From NCBI GenBank assembly GCA_023381945.1, contig JAMCQY010000426.1, positions 1 to 18,322 of the forward strand: a DNA stretch of 18,322 bases. The letters run 5' to 3'. The DNA comes from Deltaproteobacteria bacterium (GTDB lineage Bacteria; Desulfobacterota; Desulfobaccia; Desulfobaccales; 0-14-0-80-60-11). This document shows positions 1 through 8,140 of the stretch, in pieces. The notes beneath the pieces are model-generated. The model searched no databases and had not been told where the DNA came from. It was given only the letters and a program-made list of their open reading frames with translations. A program made the translations under genes and the position numbers. The first letter of the stretch is position 1. Every line of letters starts with the position of its first letter.

Positions 1-64
1 GTGTTATCTTAATTGAAGTAACAGGTTGATTTGATTTATAAAGATACCTTTCCGAGGTTGGTGT

Positions 65-1423
65 ATGCGCCAAAAACGTGATCCGCAACGGAACCTTTTG
101 CATCTTATGGCAAGGAATAAAGTAGCCCGGGAACTGGAGGCCATTTCCCAGGTCCTGGACCAAAATCCGGGTATCCTGGACCTGATTTTCCGGGACCTGG
201 TGAAATATCAGCGAACAGATACCGGGCGCGACGGCATGACTGCCGAACAGGTGTTGCGCTGCGCCATTTTGAAACAATACCGGGAATTGACCTACGAGGA
301 ATTGGCCTTTCATCTGGAAGATTCCATAGCCTTCCGGTCTTTTGCCCGGCTGGGGGGCCAATATCCCTGCGGTTCCACCTTGCAGGATAACATCAAAGCC
401 ATTGCCGCCGAGACCTGGGAAGCGGTGAACCGGATGCTCCTGGAACATGCGGCGCAACAAAAGATGGAGAAGGGGCGGGTCGTGCGGCTGGATTCCACGG
501 TGGTGGAGAGCCATATCCATCATCCCACCGACTCCTCCTTGTTGCTGGACGGTATCCGGGTGATCACCCGTCTGCTCCAGGCCGGCAAGGCCCTGAACCC
601 GACGCCGTGGTACACTTTTGCCGATCATCAACGGGCCGCCAAGAAACGGGGGTTACAGATTCTCAACGCCCGTAAGGAGCAGGTGAGGCACATGGCGTAC
701 CGGGATCTGTTGTCCCTGGCCCGCCGGGTGCAGGGGTATGCCCGGCAGGCCAGGGCTGAACTCACGGGGTTTGTGGGTGCGGACCTTAATGAGACCATCG
801 CCGCCCACAAGATACTGGCACAATTGGAAAGGGCGGTATCGCTGCTGCAGCGGGTTCTGGAACAGACCGAGCGTCGGCTGATCCGTGGGGAGAAGATGCC
901 TGCGGGCGAGAAGGTGGTCTCCTTCTTTGAGTGCCACGCCGATGTGATTGTCAAGGGCAGACGGGACACCCAGTATGGGCATAAGATTTTTCTGAGCGGC
1001 GGCCGCTCCGGCCTGATCCTGGACTGTGTCATCGCCCGGGGCAATCCCGCCGATGCCGCCATGTTCCCGGATTTGCTCAGCCGGCAGGAGGCGATCTATG
1101 GCCGCATTCCTCTGAAGACCGCGGCGGACGGCGGCTTTGCCTCCGGGGATAATCTGCGTCTGGCCAAAGGCCGGGGAGTCAAAGACGTCATGTTCGCCAA
1201 GAAGAGAGGCCTGGGGATTTTGGCTATGGTCAAGAGCCTGTGGGTTTACAAAAAGCTGCGGAACTTTCGGGCCGGCCTCGAAGCCAATATTTCCAGGCTG
1301 AAACGGGCCTTTGGTTTGGATCGCTGCAACTGGCAGGGTTGGCCCGGCTTTCGGCAGTATGTCTGGAGCGCCGTGGTGTCTTACAATGTCTTGGTTTTGG
1401 GGACGTTGCTTCAGGCGCAATAA
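65..1423 (+). CDS. DDE transposase, ISNCY-like
   Basis: This is a 452-residue transposase of an insertion sequence, expected to cut and join element ends through a DDE active site. The N-terminal part (about residues 20-115) resembles the DUF772-type DNA-binding region of IS5/IS1182/ISNCY-like transposases. Catalytic candidates are D143 in RLDSTVVESHIHHPTDSSLL, D355 in TAADGGF and E406 in RAGLEANISRLKRAFG. The HHPTDSSLL block and the roughly 200-residue insert between the first two acidic residues are typical of transposases filed under ISNCY; the family name is from memory. The frame is full length with no stop, so it may be active. A GAGG at 54-57 lies 7 bases before the ATG. I found no convincing terminal inverted repeats at 1-64 or 1424-1675, so the element limits are unknown. 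Confidence 0.85.
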   Translation: MRQKRDPQRNLLHLMARNKVARELEAISQVLDQNPGILDLIFRDLVKYQRTDTGRDGMTAEQVLRCAILKQYRELTYEELAFHLEDSIAFRSFARLGGQYPCGSTLQDNIKAIAAETWEAVNRMLLEHAAQQKMEKGRVVRLDSTVVESHIHHPTDSSLLLDGIRVITRLLQAGKALNPTPWYTFADHQRAAKKRGLQILNARKEQVRHMAYRDLLSLARRVQGYARQARAELTGFVGADLNETIAAHKILAQLERAVSLLQRVLEQTERRLIRGEKMPAGEKVVSFFECHADVIVKGRRDTQYGHKIFLSGGRSGLILDCVIARGNPADAAMFPDLLSRQEAIYGRIPLKTAADGGFASGDNLRLAKGRGVKDVMFAKKRGLGILAMVKSLWVYKKLRNFRAGLEANISRLKRAFGLDRCNWQGWPGFRQYVWSAVVSYNVLVLGTLLQAQ

Positions 1424-1675
1424 GGCGGAACCAGCACGGCCTTTTGGGCCAAGGGAGAGGTCCGCCTGGAAGAGGGGAAAACCAGGTAAAAATGCCCGGC
1501 TAACTGCCAATTTTGCTCGCATAGATCTTGATTAACCAGGCGTCAGCTCAAAATGGCCCGACGACGCCAAAACCACCAACATGAAATGACTCTTTTCGGA
1601 TAAGAACTAGCTAGTTTTAATTAGATCAAATCGAAAGCAGGCCTTTTACATTGCTGTCTTGAGTTTTCTCCGCCG
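1424..1675. other. Gene-free flank between transposase and hemW
   Basis: These 252 bases hold no supported gene. They lie between the transposase stop and the hemW stop. The part after about 1500 is more AT-rich than its surroundings and contains a perfect 12-bp palindrome, AACTAGCTAGTT, at 1605-1616. The right end of the insertion sequence presumably lies here, but I could not match it to an inverted copy near the left edge of the window. Confidence 0.5.
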
Positions 1676-3031
1676 CTAGTTCGCAAACCGCAACGGCAGA
1701 CGGTCCGCCACCACCAGCCCCTGGGCCGTGGCGGTCACCCGGCCGTTGATCAAGCGTACCAAACCAGCTTGTTCCAGTTCCAACAAAGAAGCCTGCCAAC
1801 CGGACTGCTGCTGGATAACTTCCAGCGGAACGCCCTCTTTGGTGCGAAAACCCAAATAGATGGCCTCCAGCCGCAGCTGCTCCGGGGTGAGGCATTCGCT
1901 GCCTGCCACCGGCGCCTGACCGGCGTTCAGGGCGGCGCAGTATCCTTTCACTGACGAGAGATTCCACCACCGCTGGCCTTCCTTGAAGGAATGAGCCGCC
2001 GGCCCCAGTCCCAGATAAGGCGTGTGATTCCAATACTTGCAGTTATGCCGGCAAAAATGGTAGCGCAGGCTTCCAGCCTGTGAATCATAGTGGCACAGGC
2101 CTCCGGCCTGTGGTTCTCCTCCCCGGTAAGCGGCAGTAGTGGCGCAGGCCTCCGGCCTGTGGTTCTCCTGGCGGGCGAAATTGGAGATTTCATACGGAAT
2201 ATAGCCTTGATCCTCCAGAAACTTGCGCGTCACCAGAAAAAATTCCCGCTGCGCCTCCTCATCCGGCAGATTGAACTCACCCCGGGCCATGCGCCGGGCG
2301 AAAGCAGTTGGCAGGGCAGGCGTCTCGCCTGCCGAAACAGTCAATTGGTAACAGGAAAGATGCTCCGGCGCCAGGCTCAGGGCTGTCTCCAGGGTTCGGC
2401 GCCAGGTTTTCTGGCTTTGGCCCGGTAATCCATACATCAAATCCAGCCCCAAATTATCGAAGCCCGCGGCCCGAATCTGTTCAATGGCCGCCATAGTCTG
2501 CCGGGGCGTGTGCCGCCGCTGCAGGAAGATCAACTCTTGCTCATCAAATGACTGCACTCCCAGGCTGAGGCGATTAATGCCCAAATCGCGATAAAGGCAA
2601 AGCTTTTCTCCGGTAATGTCATCAGGATTGGCTTCGAGGGTGAACTCGGTATCTTCGGCAAAGTCAAAATGCCGCCGCAGGGTGTTAACCAGGGCAGTCA
2701 ATTGCTCAGCATTCAGCAGGGAAGGAGTGCCGCCGCCCAGGTAGAGGCTGTCGAAGGCAGGAAAGGCGGTATTTTGGTAGCCGCAGGCATTAGCGTGAGA
2801 GACTTCAAATCCCCCTAAATCCCCTTTTTCCAAAGGGGGACTTTTAACCCCCCTTTGAAAAAGGGGGGCAGGGGGGATTTGCAATTTGGCGCTATAAAAT
2901 TGCGCCTCTTTATCAAGGGCCTCCAAATAGGCAGTGATCAACTCAGGCGAGGTGATGGAATAGAAATCGCAGTATGGGCACTTGGATTGGCAGAAGGGGA
3001 CGTGAATGTAAAGGCCGGGGAGGGAATGCAT
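1676..3031 (-). CDS. hemW: HemW, radical SAM heme chaperone
   Basis: HemW is a radical SAM protein of the HemN-like family that binds heme and is thought to hand it to target proteins; it is often misnamed coproporphyrinogen III oxidase. The [4Fe-4S] motif is C14-x3-C18-x2-C21 followed by F23. Other family blocks are YLGGGTPS (97-104), LEANPDD (132-138), GVQSFD (158-163) and GLDLMYGLPGQ (195-205). At 451 residues it is longer than usual (E. coli HemW has 378). The excess is mostly made of translated repeats: about residues 52-78 (IPPAPLFQRG...KGDLGGF), 234-241 (AGETPALP) and 290-325 (HRPEACAT...QAGGLCH...QAGSLRYH). The last lies between the conserved YEISNFAR and the HN-KYW-PYLGLG block. The frame stays open. 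The ATG fits the family N-terminus, although no clear ribosome binding site precedes it. lepA lies upstream on the same strand, a common pairing. Confidence 0.93.
   Translation of the reverse strand: MHSLPGLYIHVPFCQSKCPYCDFYSITSPELITAYLEALDKEAQFYSAKLQIPPAPLFQRGVKSPPLEKGDLGGFEVSHANACGYQNTAFPAFDSLYLGGGTPSLLNAEQLTALVNTLRRHFDFAEDTEFTLEANPDDITGEKLCLYRDLGINRLSLGVQSFDEQELIFLQRRHTPRQTMAAIEQIRAAGFDNLGLDLMYGLPGQSQKTWRRTLETALSLAPEHLSCYQLTVSAGETPALPTAFARRMARGEFNLPDEEAQREFFLVTRKFLEDQGYIPYEISNFARQENHRPEACATTAAYRGGEPQAGGLCHYDSQAGSLRYHFCRHNCKYWNHTPYLGLGPAAHSFKEGQRWWNLSSVKGYCAALNAGQAPVAGSECLTPEQLRLEAIYLGFRTKEGVPLEVIQQQSGWQASLLELEQAGLVRLINGRVTATAQGLVVADRLPLRFAN
2060..2169. repeat. Three palindromic repeat copies inside hemW
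   Basis: Three copies of a unit with core GCAGGCYTCCRGCCTG lie in a row within the hemW reading frame: 2060-2082, 2090-2120 and 2139-2169. The second and third are 31-bp direct repeats with one mismatch (GTGGCACAGG versus GTGGCGCAGG). Each core is an inverted repeat (AGGC...GCCT). On the hemW strand they encode the HRPEACAT, PQAGGLCH and SQAGSLRYH stretches. Further copies lie at 5115-5138 and 9712-9763. Confidence 0.85.
2315..2333. repeat. 19-bp palindrome inside hemW
   Basis: GGCAGGCG-TCT-CGCCTGCC is a perfect 8-bp inverted repeat with a three-base loop. It is translated in frame on the hemW strand as part of AGETPALPT, where other HemW proteins have a short E-x-GTP-like segment. It appears to be a second, different repeat family from the unit at 2060-2169. 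Confidence 0.7.
2807..2880. repeat. C-rich/G-rich inverted repeat inside hemW
   Basis: A stretch of about 74 bases begins AAATCCCCCT and ends GGGGGGATTT. Inside are CCCCCTTTTTCCAAAGGGGG and a second arm pair CCCCCCTTTGAAAAAGGGGGG, so several nested hairpins can form. It is read in frame by hemW as IPPAPLFQRG through KGDLGGFEVS (residues about 52-78). Repeats of this look are widespread between genes in several bacterial groups; finding one inside a conserved gene is less usual. Confidence 0.85.
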
Positions 3032-3068
3032 GACGTTTTTTGAAGGTTGTGCTATGCCCGCCGATTTT

Positions 3069-3125
3069 GGAGGCTACAGGCCGCCCTATAAAGAACAGCC
3101 GAGGGCGGCTGTTCCACATTTTTTT
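3069..3125. terminator. Hairpin and repeat between lepA and hemW
   Basis: A perfect 9-bp stem GAACAGCCG (3093-3101) / CGGCTGTTC (3106-3114) with loop AGGG lies about 95 bases after the lepA stop. On the plus strand it is followed by T7 (3119-3125), but no plus-strand gene ends here; on the minus strand only TTT follows the stem. It may be a weak terminator or simply part of a dispersed repeat. The adjoining 3069-3090 matches 8034-8055 in inverted orientation at 20 of 22 bases, which favours a repeat. Confidence 0.45.
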
Positions 3126-3179
3126 CTATTACCGAAGTTGCGTTTAGAAACGAAAACCAAAGTGGTGCTACGAAAATAT

Positions 3180-3207
3180 TCACTATTCATTGATCACTGG
3201 CCACTGG
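3180..3207 (-). repeat. Heptamer array at the lepA stop
   Basis: Read on the lepA strand, the TAG stop is followed without a gap by CCAGTGG, CCAGTGA, TCAATGA and ATAGTGA: four related 7-bp units. This is one of seven such arrays in the window placed at a gene's 3' end. Confidence 0.7.
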
Positions 3208-5004
<1,797 letters not shown>

Positions 5005-5078
5005 AAATTAGTCAAAGACTGGGTTAATCTTTTTATTTTACCTTTTCTTTGTTTAGCCGTCTACTGTCAGCCGATTTT

Positions 5079-5138
5079 TGTCATCCTGAGCGCCGCGAAC
5101 GATCTCAAGGTTTGGTGGCACAGGCTTTCCAGCCTGCC
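5079..5138. repeat. Two dispersed repeats upstream of lepA
   Basis: TGTCATCCTGAGCGCCGCG...GATCTCA (5079-5107) matches a common intergenic repeat of many genomes (GTCATcCTGAGCG-nn-GCGAAnGATCTCA), recognised from memory. It is followed at 5115-5138 by GTGGCACAGGC-TTTCC-AGCCTGCC, a copy of the same unit seen three times inside hemW. The two families therefore sit side by side in the lepA upstream spacer. Confidence 0.7.
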
Positions 5139-5181
5139 TCAGAATTACAAATAGTAAATTTTTTTCATTATTCAAAATACA

Positions 5182-5211
5182 TTGGCAAAAGAAAGATATA
5201 GACGCTATAAT
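5182..5211 (+). promoter_or_regulatory. Sigma70-type promoter for the 77-residue gene
   Basis: TTGGCA (5182-5187, five of six consensus bases) and a perfect TATAAT (5206-5211) are separated by 18 bases in an AT-rich stretch. The expected start of transcription near 5218 leaves a leader of about 52 bases before the ATG at 5271. Confidence 0.7.
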
Positions 5212-5270
5212 GTATAAAAGCTTTCGAGACGCCCGCCGCCTCCAGAGCCTAAAAATTTAAGAGGTTTTAA

Positions 5271-5504
5271 ATGTTAGACGAATACGGTTGTGATTACGAC
5301 TGGACCCCTGAACCCAGAAAATGGATAACCGCAGTGCTGCCCCACCCCGGCCACGGCCGCCTGGTGGAAAAAGCGATGCTGATGGTGAGTCATGTCCTTT
5401 GCTTCAAAGAATGTTTTTATACCTTGAGCTGGCACTCCGGCGACGTCGCCTATTACCAGCCTGCATACGCCGAGGAAGTACCCGAGGGTTGCGGCTGCCA
5501 TTAA
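5271..5504 (+). CDS. Small Cys-containing protein, unknown function
   Basis: This encodes 77 residues that I do not recognise. It is supported by a strong promoter at 5182-5211 and by GAGG at 5261-5264, six bases before the ATG. The protein has no signal peptide or membrane helix. It begins MLDEYGCDYDWTPEPRKW, has a short LVEKAMLMVSHVLCFKECFYT segment that could form a helix, and ends EGCGCH. Five cysteines (7, 44, 48, 74, 76) and several histidines could bind metal, but no known motif is visible. It faces the exported-protein gene at 5593, and heptamer arrays lie at both stops. Overlapping minus-strand frames have no comparable signals. Confidence 0.7.
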   Translation: MLDEYGCDYDWTPEPRKWITAVLPHPGHGRLVEKAMLMVSHVLCFKECFYTLSWHSGDVAYYQPAYAEEVPEGCGCH

Positions 5505-5587
5505 ATCAGTGATCAGTGATCAGTGGTCAGTTATCAGTAAAAGAAAAAGATTCATTTTTCTGATTACCGATCACTGATTACTGATCA
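5505..5587. terminator. Paired heptamer arrays, convergent 3' ends
   Basis: The plus-strand gene's TAA is followed directly by ATCAGTG three times, then GTCAGTT and ATCAGTA (5505-5539). The facing gene has its own array, which on the plus strand reads CTGATTA, CCGATCA, CTGATTA, CTGATCA (5560-5587) and stops five bases from that gene's stop codon. The two arrays are complementary, so RNA from either side can fold into a long hairpin around AAAAGAAAAAGATTCATTTT. This fits a bidirectional terminator or a transcript-end protector; the role is inferred. Confidence 0.7.
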
Positions 5588-5592
5588 CTTTT

Positions 5593-6132
5593 CTATTTCT
5601 TGCCCTGCGGCCCGTCCTTACCTCGGGCCGCTGCCCCTTCTACATTCTCCATAATGGCCGCCACGAACTTGTCGGCGTAGGCCTCGAAATCCCCCTCCAC
5701 CACAAAACCTTTGCGGATGAAGCTCTCCGGAATATCCACCCGGGGCTTGTTGATCACGATGTAGATGTTGGGGTTGATGGGCCCCGGCCCCTGGTAGCCG
5801 AAGTAAAGATTGGGCACCCGGCGAGCCGTAATAATCAGGCCGCTCTCATCCAGGATGGTCAATTTCTCGTACACGGGCCGGAGGTTATCCAGCTTATCGA
5901 TCACCGCGCCCTTGGCGATCAGGCCCACTCCTTCCCGATTGAGCCGTTTAAGAGTGTTATCCAGTTGGGTCAGGGTCTGCTTCTTTTGTTCGATGGTGGC
6001 TTTATCAAACCGGTAGAAACAGCCGGTGGGGAACTGCTTGGCGCTGACGGCCTCGGCCGCAATAACGGGGCCGGAGTACAAGGCGCCAATTATTGTCAAC
6101 ACCGCGAAGAAACGGTTGAATTTGCTGGTCAT
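5593..6132 (-). CDS. Exported protein of unknown function
   Basis: The ATG at 6132 gives 179 residues beginning with a clear signal peptide, MTSKFNRFFAVL...SGPVIA, with likely cleavage after VIA before AEAVSA; the mature protein should be periplasmic. An in-frame TTG at 6171 has an AGGA before it and would add 13 residues, but this would make the signal peptide N-terminus unusually long, so I prefer the ATG. About mature residues 30-70 (KATIEQKKQTLTQLDNTLKRL) look helical and amphipathic. The C-terminal half has short strand-like stretches (LIITARRVPNLYFGY, NIYIVINKPRV). It has no cysteine pair or known motif. The tail GKDGPQGKK is low-complexity and basic. I do not recognise the family. The next gene upstream on this strand (6194) is 61 bases away, so they may be cotranscribed. 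Confidence 0.75.
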   Translation of the reverse strand: MTSKFNRFFAVLTIIGALYSGPVIAAEAVSAKQFPTGCFYRFDKATIEQKKQTLTQLDNTLKRLNREGVGLIAKGAVIDKLDNLRPVYEKLTILDESGLIITARRVPNLYFGYQGPGPINPNIYIVINKPRVDIPESFIRKGFVVEGDFEAYADKFVAAIMENVEGAAARGKDGPQGKK

Positions 6133-6193
6133 GATGGCTGAACATGAAAGAATTTTTCTTAAATATAGCAAAAAATCCTGGCCGGGTCCGCCA

Positions 6194-7264
6194 TCATCTG
6201 AACATCCGGGTTTCGCCGATCCCCATGGTGATAAAGGCTTCCGGGGGCACCCCGGCCTCTTGCAAGGCCTTCTTCAGGTACAGCGGCGGCTCGCCCATGG
6301 GCTCATCGGTGAGCCTGAAGGTGCCCCAATGGATGCCGATGGATTGCCGGGAGCGCAGCTCCCGATGAACTCTCACGGCCTCGGGCGGGTTCAGGTGCAT
6401 CGGCGCCATAAACCAGCGGGGTTGATAGCAGCCGATGGGAATCAGGGAGAGCTTGAGCGGCCCGAAGCGCTCCCCAATCTCCCGAAAATCCGGGGAATAG
6501 CCGCTGCACCCGGCAAAATAGAGGTTGCCGGCCGGGGTCTCCAGCACCCAGCCGCACCAGAGGGTGCGGTTGCGGTCAAAAGGGGTGCGCATGGAAAAAT
6601 GCTGGGCCGGAACGCTGGTTATCTTGAACGGCCCGAGGTTTTCTGCCTGCCACCAGTCAAATTCCTTAACCTGATTGCGGCCCAGGGACTTGAACCAGCC
6701 GGCCAGGCCCAGGGGCACGAAATACTGCAGGTTTTTCCCCAGGCGCTTTACCGTGGGTTCATCCAGGTGATCGTAATGGTTGTGGCTGATGATCACCGCA
6801 TCGATGCGGGGCAGGTCCTCAAACGGGACGCCGGGCGGGGCCTTTCGTTTGGGACCGATAAAGGACACCGGTGAGGCCCGGTCGCTGAAGATGGGATCGG
6901 TTAGAAAAATGCGCCCGGCCACTTGAATGAGAAAGGTGTCATGGCCGATCCAGGTGATCTGAATCACTTCCGGATCCGGGTTCCGAATTTGCTTCAGGTC
7001 CAGGGTTACTACTCGAGGTTGATAAGGCGGCACTTCCCCGGGCGGCAGGGCCGGTGTCTCTTTCCGCAGGCCGAACCACCAGGTCAGGAAATCCTTGAAA
7101 CTCCTACCCCTTTCGGGCAGATGCGGGTTAAAAAACCCTTGCGGGCCATGGTGCGACGGAGCCTCCGGGTCTTCTTTACCGGGACCGCTGCCGCAGCCCA
7201 AACAGAGTAATAAAGCCATCAAGACCAGCACCTGCAAACTTCTTAGAATTAACTTTGCTGCCAT
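6194..7264 (-). CDS. MBL-fold lipoprotein, RomA/NAPE-PLD-like hydrolase
   Basis: The protein (356 residues from the ATG at 7264) is a metallo-beta-lactamase-fold hydrolase of the RomA/NAPE-PLD-like group, whose bacterial members mostly lack known substrates. Blocks typical of the group are WIGHDTFLIQ (105-114), LTDPIFSDRASPVSFIGPKR (121-140), the metal motif HNHYDH (161-166), H222 and the IHWGTFRLTDEP block (311-322). The N-terminus MAAKLILRSLQVLVLMALLLCLGC is a hydrophobic signal with a lipobox-like LGC (C24 as lipid site), although the -3 position is Cys rather than the usual Leu. A longer open frame reaches 7477 but the extra part lies across the cupin gene and looks non-coding. The start overlaps the cupin gene's last 16 bases, suggesting translational coupling. 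It is probably attached to a membrane facing the periplasm. Confidence 0.85.
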   Translation of the reverse strand: MAAKLILRSLQVLVLMALLLCLGCGSGPGKEDPEAPSHHGPQGFFNPHLPERGRSFKDFLTWWFGLRKETPALPPGEVPPYQPRVVTLDLKQIRNPDPEVIQITWIGHDTFLIQVAGRIFLTDPIFSDRASPVSFIGPKRKAPPGVPFEDLPRIDAVIISHNHYDHLDEPTVKRLGKNLQYFVPLGLAGWFKSLGRNQVKEFDWWQAENLGPFKITSVPAQHFSMRTPFDRNRTLWCGWVLETPAGNLYFAGCSGYSPDFREIGERFGPLKLSLIPIGCYQPRWFMAPMHLNPPEAVRVHRELRSRQSIGIHWGTFRLTDEPMGEPPLYLKKALQEAGVPPEAFITMGIGETRMFR

Positions 7265-7629
7265 GGAAGCGGGATGGGCTGCCCTTCGGGAGTAGTAGCT
7301 TGCGCTGGCGCCATCCCCAAAACCACCAGGAAATATAGGTCCTCCGAACCGTTGTTGATGACCTGGTGGGTAGTGTCCGGCGGGACGATTAGAGTCGTGT
7401 CCGGACCGAATGGATAATTCCGGTCCTCGATGGTCAGAAGCCCGGAGCCGCGCAATACGACAAAGAATTCTTCGCACTTATGACGGTGTACCGGGGTGCC
7501 GGCCCCGGGGGACACAGTTTCGAGCCATACCTCAAAAGATTTCACCCCCTGCTCTGGCCCTGCCAGGGTTTGGTGAACGATACCGGGTAAGGTAAATTTT
7601 TTTACCTCGGATATTTTCCTTACTGGCAT
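7249..7629 (-). CDS. Cupin-domain protein
   Basis: This is a single-domain cupin of 126 residues counted from the ATG at 7629, which has an AGGAGG about eight bases upstream; a frame start at 7674 lacks this support. Cupin motif 1 is visible as TPVHRHKCEEFFVVLRGSG with metal ligands H48, H50 and E54. Motif 2 is PPDTTHQVINNG with H88. Small cupins of this sort bind a divalent metal and can be sensors, isomerases or dioxygenases; nothing here tells which. The final codons overlap the lipoprotein gene, so the two are probably cotranslated. The DUF4389-type gene lies 41 bases upstream. No signal peptide is present, so it is cytoplasmic while its coupled neighbour is exported. Confidence 0.88.
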   Translation of the reverse strand: MPVRKISEVKKFTLPGIVHQTLAGPEQGVKSFEVWLETVSPGAGTPVHRHKCEEFFVVLRGSGLLTIEDRNYPFGPDTTLIVPPDTTHQVINNGSEDLYFLVVLGMAPAQATTPEGQPIPLPWQQS

Positions 7630-7670
7630 ATCCTGATCCTCCTGGGCTTGTGGCTTTCCCCCAAAACCTT

Positions 7671-7979
7671 TCAATCAAACCTGACTCCCGCCTCCGGGGG
7701 CTCGATATCCTCCGGGAACTCGGCAAAGGGAAAAGGCTTTGGGTTGCTGTTAAGGCTGACATAGCGCCAAATCCGGTAGGCATACGAGACCACGTGGTTG
7801 GCGAAAATCCGCACCGGCTCGCTATGTTTCCGGGTAATGAACAGCAGGATGAATTGAAACAGAGTGGTCAGGACGACCAGGGCGTTACAGAGGCCGTAAA
7901 TCGGCAAAAATAAGATGGTTAACAGCAGCCGGATGGCCATCTGGGAGCGAGCCGCAACTTCTTGGGGCTGATCGTTCAT
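7671..7979 (-). CDS. DUF4389-type membrane protein
   Basis: From the ATG at 7979, with AGGAGG five bases upstream, the product is 102 residues. It has hydrophobic stretches at about residues 15-50 (MAIRLLLTILFLPIYGLCNALVVLTTLFQFILLFIT), followed by the RKHSEPVR and HVVSYAYRIWRYVSLNSNPKPFPF segments typical of DUF4389 proteins, a small membrane family of unknown function. The open frame runs back to 8123 but that part crosses repeat sequence and is unlikely to be translated. A run of AGTTTCG-like heptamers lies just upstream of the ribosome binding site. Confidence 0.8.
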   Translation of the reverse strand: MNDQPQEVAARSQMAIRLLLTILFLPIYGLCNALVVLTTLFQFILLFITRKHSEPVRIFANHVVSYAYRIWRYVSLNSNPKPFPFAEFPEDIEPPEAGVRFD

Positions 7980-7993
7980 AATGCCTCCTATAA

Positions 7994-8055
7994 AGTTTCG
8001 AGTTTTGAGTTTCGAGAAATATCCCAAGCAAAATATAGGGCGGCCTGTGGCCACC
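7994..8055. repeat. Heptamers and a dispersed repeat upstream of DUF4389 gene
   Basis: AGTTTCG, AGTTTTG, AGTTTCG occupy 7994-8014 as three 7-bp units. Unlike the other arrays they lie upstream of a start rather than at a stop. At 8034-8055, TATAGGGCGGCCTGTGG... matches the inverse of 3069-3090 at 20 of 22 bases, including 15 identical in a row, marking a dispersed repeat shared with the lepA-hemW spacer. Confidence 0.6.
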
Positions 8056-8114
8056 GTAAATCCGGCTTGCCTGGCTGGAAATGCTACTTCATAAAAGCCT
8101 GAAAGGGGCGGTAG

Positions 8115-8138
8115 CAGGGGCAACCCGCAGTTGCCCTG
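8115..8138 (-). terminator. Hairpin just after the M32 gene stop
   Basis: CAGGGGCAAC...GTTGCCCTG forms a nine-pair stem with one bulged G and a short loop, beginning two bases beyond the M32 carboxypeptidase stop codon. No run of T follows on the gene's strand, so it is at best a weak intrinsic terminator; it may protect the transcript end. Confidence 0.45.
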
Positions 8139-8140
8139 GT

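Noticed and set aside
1..64. Terminal inverted repeat of the insertion sequence
   Set aside because: The best resemblance to 1595-1640 is short and gapped; not enough to set element ends.
653..1522. 289-residue minus-strand open frame
   Set aside because: It is antisense to the transposase and has no recognisable motif or ribosome binding site.
1676..3031. hemW as a pseudogene because of its repeats
   Set aside because: The frame is open throughout and all catalytic and family blocks are intact.
5505..5587. CRISPR-like repeats
   Set aside because: The units are only 7 bp, directly abutting, without spacers; they are tandem heptamers.
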